Shown here piece by piece: positions 33,374-38,012 of a DNA stretch of 38,012 nt. Position numbers and translations under genes: made by a program. Positions within the stretch are counted from its first letter, which is position 1; each line of letters begins with the position of its first letter. Origin of the DNA: an uncultured Clostridium sp. (lineage in GTDB: Bacteria; Bacillota; Clostridia; TANB77; CAG-508); NCBI GenBank assembly GCA_947061115.1, contig CAMSMU010000011.1, positions 1 to 38,012 of the forward strand. The letters are read 5' to 3'. Below the pieces are notes generated by a model that saw only the letters and a list, made by a program, of their open reading frames with translations, ran no database searches and was not told the origin of the DNA.

Positions 33374-34663
33374 ATGAGCTTAAAGCAAGAAAAAACAGAA
33401 AACAAAAATGAATTAAAACTAACTTTTACAGTTCCAGCTGCAAAATTTGAAGAAGCAATAATGGAAGTATTTAAAAAAAGTGCAAAATACTTTAATATAC
33501 CTGGATTTAGAAAAGGTAAAGCACCATATAAAATAGTTGAAAGGCATTATGGAGATAGTATATTTTATGAAGATGCTTTTAACGATTTAGCACCATCAGT
33601 ATATGATGAAGAAATAAAAGAAAATAAAATTGAAGTTGCAAGTAGACCAAAAATAGATGTTGTACAAATGGAAAAAGGTAAAGACCTAATATTTATAGCA
33701 ATAGTTGCAACTAAACCAGAAGTAAAACTTGGTAAATATAAAGAAGTATCTATAAAGAAAATAGAATACAAAGTAACAGATGATGATGTTAATCATGAAA
33801 TAGAACATATGGCAGAACATAACTCAAGAGTTGTAACAGTAGAAGATAGAGCATCTAAAGATCAAGATATAGTTACAATCGACTTTGAAGGATTTGTAGA
33901 TGGAAAAGCATTTGAAGGCGGAAAAGCAGAAAATCATGAGCTTACAATAGGAAGTAATTCTTTTATACCAGGATTTGAACCACAATTAATTGGTATGAAA
34001 ATTGGAGAAGAAAAAGATATACAAGTTAAATTTCCAGACGAATATTTTTCAAAAGATTTAGCTGGAAAAGATGCAACATTCCATATTAAATTAAATGGAA
34101 TAAAAGAAAAGCAATTACCAAAAATAGATGATGAATTTGCTAAAGACGTTAGTGAATTTGATACTCTAGAAGAATTAAAAAAGAGTATAAAAGAAAAGAA
34201 AGAAAAAGAAAATAGCGATAGAGCAAAACATGAAACAGAAGATGCAGTAATAGAAGCTGTATGTGAAAATACAAAAATCGACATACCAGAAGGTATGATT
34301 GACTTAGAGATAGACAACATGATACAAAATATGAGTCAAAGATTACAATATCAAGGATTAGATTTAAATAAATATTTGTCTATGATAGGTAAAACAGAAG
34401 CAGATTTAAGAAAAGAGTATAAAGAACAAGCAGAGAAGAATGTAAAATCTAGATTAGTTCTTGATCAAATAATTAAAGATGAAAAAATAAAAGAAGACAA
34501 AAAATACATAAAAGAGAAATTAGAAGAAATGGCAAAACAATACAATAAAAAGCCAGAAGAATTAGAAGAAAATGAAGAGATAAAATCTTACTTAGAAGAT
34601 TTATCAAAAACAGAACAAGCAATAAAACTTATAGTTGATAATGCTAAAATTTCTAAAAAATAA
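33374..34663 (+). CDS. tig: Trigger factor
   Basis: Ribosome-bound chaperone and peptidyl-prolyl isomerase acting on nascent chains. I start it at ATG 33374 (AAAGGAAGG upstream), giving 429 residues; an upstream in-frame ATG lies within a hairpin. Domains: ribosome-binding domain with the GFRKGKAP signature (about residues 44-51), FKBP-type domain (about 150-240, VTIDFEGFVDGKAFEGG) and the helical C-terminal chaperone arms. It ends the operon, with a terminator behind. Confidence 0.96.
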   Translation: MSLKQEKTENKNELKLTFTVPAAKFEEAIMEVFKKSAKYFNIPGFRKGKAPYKIVERHYGDSIFYEDAFNDLAPSVYDEEIKENKIEVASRPKIDVVQMEKGKDLIFIAIVATKPEVKLGKYKEVSIKKIEYKVTDDDVNHEIEHMAEHNSRVVTVEDRASKDQDIVTIDFEGFVDGKAFEGGKAENHELTIGSNSFIPGFEPQLIGMKIGEEKDIQVKFPDEYFSKDLAGKDATFHIKLNGIKEKQLPKIDDEFAKDVSEFDTLEELKKSIKEKKEKENSDRAKHETEDAVIEAVCENTKIDIPEGMIDLEIDNMIQNMSQRLQYQGLDLNKYLSMIGKTEADLRKEYKEQAEKNVKSRLVLDQIIKDEKIKEDKKYIKEKLEEMAKQYNKKPEELEENEEIKSYLEDLSKTEQAIKLIVDNAKISKK

Positions 34664-34668
34664 TAATG

Positions 34669-34704
34669 AAACTGTTCGGAATTTAATATCTGAACAGTTT
34701 TATT
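34669..34704 (+). terminator. Intrinsic terminator of tig
   Basis: AAACTGTTC (34669-34677) and GAACAGTTT (34692-34700) are perfect arms followed by TATT. Confidence 0.75.
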
Positions 34705-34718
34705 ATTAAATAATCAAT

Positions 34719-34834
34719 AACTTTTTAATATAGTAATTTTATCGTTCAACTTCGGACGCTTTGCTGTTTAAATTTTGATTAGAAATCAAAATTTAAACAC
34801 CTTGTTTCACTTTAAAATTCTATATTAAAAAGTT
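34719..34834. repeat. Nested palindromic element between tig and the DUF1292 gene
   Basis: Outer arms 34719-34741 and 34813-34834 match with a single inserted base. Inside, GTTTAAATTTTGATT (34766-34780) and AATCAAAATTTAAAC (34784-34798) form a perfect 15-base hairpin. The layout of nested dyads resembles the elements at 999-1109 and 1690-1812, with different sequence. It is possibly a MITE-like element. Confidence 0.55.
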
Positions 34835-34869
34835 TATAAAAATGAATTTCATAAATAATAAAAAAATAC

Positions 34870-34898
34870 TTGATAAAAGGAATTTTTTAGTATATGAT
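34870..34898 (+). promoter_or_regulatory. Promoter of the DUF1292 gene
   Basis: TTGATA (34870-34875), 17-base spacer, TATGAT (34893-34898). Confidence 0.6.
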
Positions 34899-34946
34899 AT
34901 ATCAAAGTGTAAATAATAACACATAAGAATAATTGAAAGGAGAAAA

Positions 34947-35261
34947 ATGATGGACGAAAATAATAATGAAGAATTAGAGGATAACATCGTAACATTAAAA
35001 GATGAGGATGGAAATGATGTAAACTTTGAATTTTTAGATTTAATTGATTATGAAGGAGAAGAATACGTAGTATTATTACCAGCTGAAGATGTAGAAAATG
35101 AAGAACCAGATGAGGTTGTTATATTAAAAACAGAAAAAACAGAGGAAAATTCAGACAGCGATGAAGAAACATATGTAAGTGTAGAAGATGAAGATGTATT
35201 AAATGCAGTATTTGATATATTCAAAGATAAATTTAAGGATGAATTTAACTTCGTTGATTAA
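34947..35261 (+). CDS. DUF1292 (YrzB-like) acidic protein
   Basis: A 104-residue very acidic protein. The pattern IVTLKDEDGNDVNFEFLDLI, then YEGEEYVVLLPAED and EVVILK, is characteristic of the DUF1292 family, common in Bacillota and of unknown function. The family-like part covers about residues 14-62 and the C-terminus (YVSVEDEDVLNAVFDIF). AAAGGAG precedes two consecutive ATG codons, so the start is 34947 or 34950. Confidence 0.88.
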   Translation: MMDENNNEELEDNIVTLKDEDGNDVNFEFLDLIDYEGEEYVVLLPAEDVENEEPDEVVILKTEKTEENSDSDEETYVSVEDEDVLNAVFDIFKDKFKDEFNFVD

Positions 35262-35334
35262 TAATTAAAACAGAGTAAACAAAGCCTTTTGGATATATTA
35301 CCAATTGGCTTTAAATTTTAATAAAGGAGATAAC

Positions 35335-35805
35335 ATGAGAACTTTTGCAAATTGGATGATAGCAATGCTTATGATATTGTATTGGGGATTTAGAATAGTA
35401 GTTGCATATATGGCAGCATCATACTCAGAATTTTTAATAGTACCAATTAATTTAACAGTTGAAGTAGTATTACTGTTTATTACAGTAATTTGTATTGTAT
35501 TAGTATTTAAAAGAAATATATTAGGTGGAATTATTTATTTTATATCTTATTTTGGATATTTTGGAATTAACTTATTTAAATCTATAATACCAGTATTTGC
35601 TGGAGAGAGTGCACAAGTAAGTAACTATATGACAGCTTTTACATCTTTATTAGCAATTATCCTTGCATTTGCAGTATTATTAGATTTAGTAGTAGATAAA
35701 GGAAGAAAGCCAAAGGATAAGAAAACAGATTGGTTTTATACTAATGAAGAATTTGACAGAAAGCTTGATGAAAGAGCTGATACAAACAATTATAAAACAT
35801 TGTAA
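35335..35805 (+). CDS. Four-helix integral membrane protein of unknown function
   Basis: 156 residues with about four hydrophobic segments (roughly 5-27, 36-60, 62-85 and 97-120) and a charged C-terminal tail (DKGRKPKDKKTDWFYTNEEF). ATG 35335 has AAAGGAG just upstream; the earlier in-frame ATG at 35305 has no binding site. I recognise no family motif. It lies 73 bases after the DUF1292 gene and may be co-transcribed. Confidence 0.75.
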   Translation: MRTFANWMIAMLMILYWGFRIVVAYMAASYSEFLIVPINLTVEVVLLFITVICIVLVFKRNILGGIIYFISYFGYFGINLFKSIIPVFAGESAQVSNYMTAFTSLLAIILAFAVLLDLVVDKGRKPKDKKTDWFYTNEEFDRKLDERADTNNYKTL

Positions 35806-35818
35806 TATAAGTATTATC

Positions 35819-36946
35819 TTAATTTATTTTTAGAATTTTATTTTCTATTTTTGTATATATTTTAAAAATAATATTTAAACATATCTCAGCAAATTTATGT
35901 ATTATAGGTTGCAAAACTTTATTATATACAATAGCAATAAAAGTTGAAAATATAAATAAAACAGAAGAAAAAGCTACAATAAATAAAACTATATTTATTT
36001 TTCCAGTCTTAATCCAAAGATTATACATTAATATGTGCCTAATATATACTTTAAAAACAAAATTTTCATGGATTATATAAACTAATAAAGATAGGCTCGA
36101 AAAATAATTTATAGCTTTATTTTTTGTTTTTAAATTTCTGAATTTATTAAATAAAGTAAAAGCAATTATAATAACAAAAGGATTATTTAATGTAGTCCAA
36201 TAATGAATTCTATTAGCAAAAAATCTAAAATGCATTCCTAAGCCATTTATTAATAATTGAAATACAATTAAATAAGCTATACCAATAAATAAAAATAAAT
36301 TATTATTCTTTTTAGAATTTATAGATTTTGACATATAAATTTTCAAGTATGCAGTAAAAAAGTATATCCCAATTGAAAATATAAATTGACTAGCAAATAA
36401 TAAACCTTGATTAATAAATACTACAATATTATATAACACAAAAAATATAATATTATATGCTAAAAGCTGTCTTTGACTTAATTTCTCAATAATTATATTA
36501 AATAGTGGATGTAATAAATATAAAAGAAGGTATGCGGTAATAAACCAATTATTTAAAAATATTGTAGGAAAGATTGACCTTATGATGTGTGAAATAGAAA
36601 CAGGCACTCCTATATTTACAAAAATAGATAATAGAATAATAGATAATATAAAAACATCTAAAATTATATTAATAACTTTTTTTGATTTAATATGATTACT
36701 ATTTAATAAGAACCATGAAGATGCTATAAGAAAAATATTATTTCCAATATGACCAATATAAAAAATAAGCTGAAGTATAAAAAGTGTTGGATTATTAGTT
36801 GGATTTAAAGTATTGATACCTTGTGAAATAAAAGGACCACATTCCAAAGACATAATGCAATGAAACATTACTATTCCAAACATTGAAAAAAGCTTTACTA
36901 ATTCTATTCCAGATTCACGTTCCTTATTTAACATTGATTTTGACAT
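35819..36946 (-). CDS. Membrane acyltransferase, family 3 (OafA/YrhL-like)
   Basis: A 375-residue protein with about ten hydrophobic segments. The start RESGIELVKLFSMFGIVMFH, with the conserved charged residue before helix 1 and the His in MFH, is the hallmark of acyltransferase-3 proteins, which O-acetylate or otherwise acylate cell-surface glycans. Later segments (NNWFITAYLLLYLLHPLFN, YIIHENFVFK) also fit. It is transcribed against its neighbours from its own consensus promoter. The substrate cannot be inferred. Confidence 0.85.
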   Translation of the reverse strand: MSKSMLNKERESGIELVKLFSMFGIVMFHCIMSLECGPFISQGINTLNPTNNPTLFILQLIFYIGHIGNNIFLIASSWFLLNSNHIKSKKVINIILDVFILSIILLSIFVNIGVPVSISHIIRSIFPTIFLNNWFITAYLLLYLLHPLFNIIIEKLSQRQLLAYNIIFFVLYNIVVFINQGLLFASQFIFSIGIYFFTAYLKIYMSKSINSKKNNNLFLFIGIAYLIVFQLLINGLGMHFRFFANRIHYWTTLNNPFVIIIAFTLFNKFRNLKTKNKAINYFSSLSLLVYIIHENFVFKVYIRHILMYNLWIKTGKINIVLFIVAFSSVLFIFSTFIAIVYNKVLQPIIHKFAEICLNIIFKIYTKIENKILKIN

Positions 36947-36966
36947 TATTTTACTCCATTTTCATT

Positions 36967-36995
36967 ATATTAAACTATGTTACAAGCTTTGTCAA
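36967..36995 (-). promoter_or_regulatory. Promoter of the acyltransferase gene
   Basis: Minus strand: TTGACA (36995-36990), 17-base spacer, TAATAT (36972-36967), overlapping a TATAAT one step downstream. Confidence 0.7.
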
Positions 36996-37018
36996 ATTAT
37001 AAAAAAAGACAGATATAG

Positions 37019-37048
37019 TTGTAAAATAAGGTAAAAATGTAGTATAAT
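37019..37048 (+). promoter_or_regulatory. Promoter of the Nudix gene
   Basis: TTGTAA (37019-37024), 18-base spacer, TATAAT (37043-37048); divergent from the acyltransferase promoter. Confidence 0.5.
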
Positions 37049-37115
37049 TGATGCATAATAATATTAAATAGATTTAATAAAAAGCTGAATTTATAGGATA
37101 AAATTAGGTGAAAAA

Positions 37116-37682
37116 ATGAAAGAAAATGTGAAAGTAATTTTGGATGACTATTTAAAAATATTTCCGAAAGAAAAAGTAAGATTAAGTATGCTAGAAAAGT
37201 ATATTGAAAAATATAAAATTGAAGAAATAATAGATTGGAACAATAAAGATGGACATTTAACAGTAGGAGCATTCGTGTACTGCAAAAAAGAAGATAAATT
37301 TTTAGTTTTATATCATAAAGATTTAAAAATGTATTTATGTCCAGGAGGGCATGTAGATAAAGAAGATGCTACTTTATATGATGCATCAAAAAGAGAATTA
37401 AAAGAAGAAACAGGACTAGAAAATTTAAAAGTTTTACTTATTAATAATAAAATTATGCCATTTGATATTGATATACATTTAATTCCATTTAATAAAAGAA
37501 TTAATATGCCTGAACATTATCATTTTGATTTTAGATACTTATTTTTTGTTAATGATATAACTGATATTATTATAGATGAAAAAGAGTCTAAAGGTTATAA
37601 ATGGGTAACATCAGACCAATTAGTTGAGAATTATGGTAATATAGTAGAAAAAAATAAAAGACTACATTATGTAGTCAGTTAA
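37116..37682 (+). CDS. Nudix hydrolase
   Basis: A 188-residue protein with a complete Nudix box at residues 78-100 (GGHVDKEDATLYDASKRELK, then EETG), including the REXXEE metal-binding glutamates. It should hydrolyse a nucleoside-diphosphate-linked substrate; which one is not evident. Residues 1-45 form a family-variable helical N-terminus. TTAGGTG lies upstream of the ATG. It precedes rbgA by about 40 bases. Confidence 0.9.
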   Translation: MKENVKVILDDYLKIFPKEKVRLSMLEKYIEKYKIEEIIDWNNKDGHLTVGAFVYCKKEDKFLVLYHKDLKMYLCPGGHVDKEDATLYDASKRELKEETGLENLKVLLINNKIMPFDIDIHLIPFNKRINMPEHYHFDFRYLFFVNDITDIIIDEKESKGYKWVTSDQLVENYGNIVEKNKRLHYVVS

Positions 37683-37723
37683 AGGTAAAGTAAAACAAAT
37701 TACAAATAAAGAAGGTGAAATAG

Positions 37724-38012
37724 ATGAGTAGAAATCAAAAAGGAAATCAAGAAGAATTTTCTAAAATTTCCATAAATTGGTACCCACGGACATATGAAGA
37801 AAACAAAAGAGCAAATAATAGAAGATTTAAAATTAATAGACATTGTAGTAATAGTGTTAGATGCAAGAGCACCAAAAGCTAGTGTTAATCCAGATATAGA
37901 AGAGTATATAAAAAATAAATCAAAAATAATAGTATTAAATAAAGCAGATTTAGCAAATAGCGAAGTAACTAAAAAATGGATAGAAACATATAAAAAAGAA
38001 GGAATAACAGCA
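37724..38012 (+). CDS. rbgA: Ribosome biogenesis GTPase RbgA/YlqF, 5' part, with an apparent +1 frameshift
   Basis: RbgA is a circularly permuted GTPase needed for late 50S assembly (including L6-containing particles in Bacillus). The start encodes MSRNQKGNQEEFSKISINWYP; the frame then reads CGG and runs to a stop. Ignoring the C at 37787 gives the conserved INWYPGHMKKTKEQIIEDLK, then VVIVLDARAPKASVNPDIEE and the G4-type motif VLNKADL. The gene runs off the window. The single extra C before GGA creates CGG-A exactly as in rplF. AAGGTGAAA precedes ATG 37724. Confidence 0.88.

Noticed and set aside
1..38012. CRISPR array or cas genes
   Set aside because: No regularly spaced repeats and no Cas-like proteins are visible; the repeats present are palindromic elements, operators and TA tracts.
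1..38012. Alternative genetic code with TGA read as Trp or Gly
   Set aside because: All recognised genes are full length under the standard code, without internal TGA; TGA is simply unused as a stop.

Overview
The window is AT-rich chromosomal DNA (coding sequence dominated by AAA, ATA, GAA and AGA codons) from a low-GC Bacillota, most likely an anaerobic gut or host-associated clostridial lineage. The evidence is gene order: an spc/alpha ribosomal operon with a zinc-type S14, an RbgA homologue, and the ylxM-ffh-rpsP-KH-rimM-trmD-rplS block. Stop codons are almost all TAA with some TAG; none of the about 47 genes I read ends in TGA. The Arg codon CGG is essentially absent.

Layout. 1-5081 is the spc operon (rplX 3' end, rplE, rpsN, rpsH, rplF, rplR, rpsE, rplO, secY), with two intergenic gaps holding palindromic elements and no rpmD. 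5089-5613 is a small foreign cassette with its own promoter and terminator. 5769-11109 carries adk, map, infA, rpmJ, rpsM, rpsK, rpsD, rpoA and rplQ. recN (11209-12828) and a membrane-anchored protein of unknown function follow. At 13961-14937 an unusual leader (short ORF, TA microsatellite, terminator hairpin) precedes a type IV pilin-like protein with a phage tail-collar-like C-terminus. 14997-23537 looks like an integrated satellite or small mobilisable element: large serine recombinase, XRE repressor, PrimPol-SF3 helicase replication protein, two ribbon-helix-helix regulators, small unknown genes, another pilin-like protein and a zinc-ribbon membrane protein. It ends at the 3' end of a tRNA-Gln gene. 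23757-25882 holds ylmH and enolase, and 25911-26810 an Rpn-type nuclease. At 27208-29120 the same leader precedes a second pilin-like, glycine-rich protein. 29249-34704 is the SRP/ribosome-maturation operon ending in trigger factor. 34947-38012 holds a DUF1292 protein, a membrane protein, an acyltransferase, a Nudix hydrolase and the start of rbgA.

Most striking pattern. Four single-base frameshifts occur (rplF, twice in the glycine-rich pilin-like gene, rbgA). All four are the same event: an extra C immediately before an in-frame GGA glycine codon, creating an in-frame CGG followed by A. CGG occurs in frame in no other gene here except as codon 3 of the foreign cassette gene. Either a systematic sequence error inserts C before GGA, or CGG is unreadable in this organism and ribosomes skip one base (+1) to read GGA. 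The second possibility would be a new translational phenomenon and is the main thing to test.

The second notable pattern is the paired leader element upstream of two pilin-like genes with related N-termini and unrelated C-terminal domains, which suggests a modular, jointly regulated surface-protein family.
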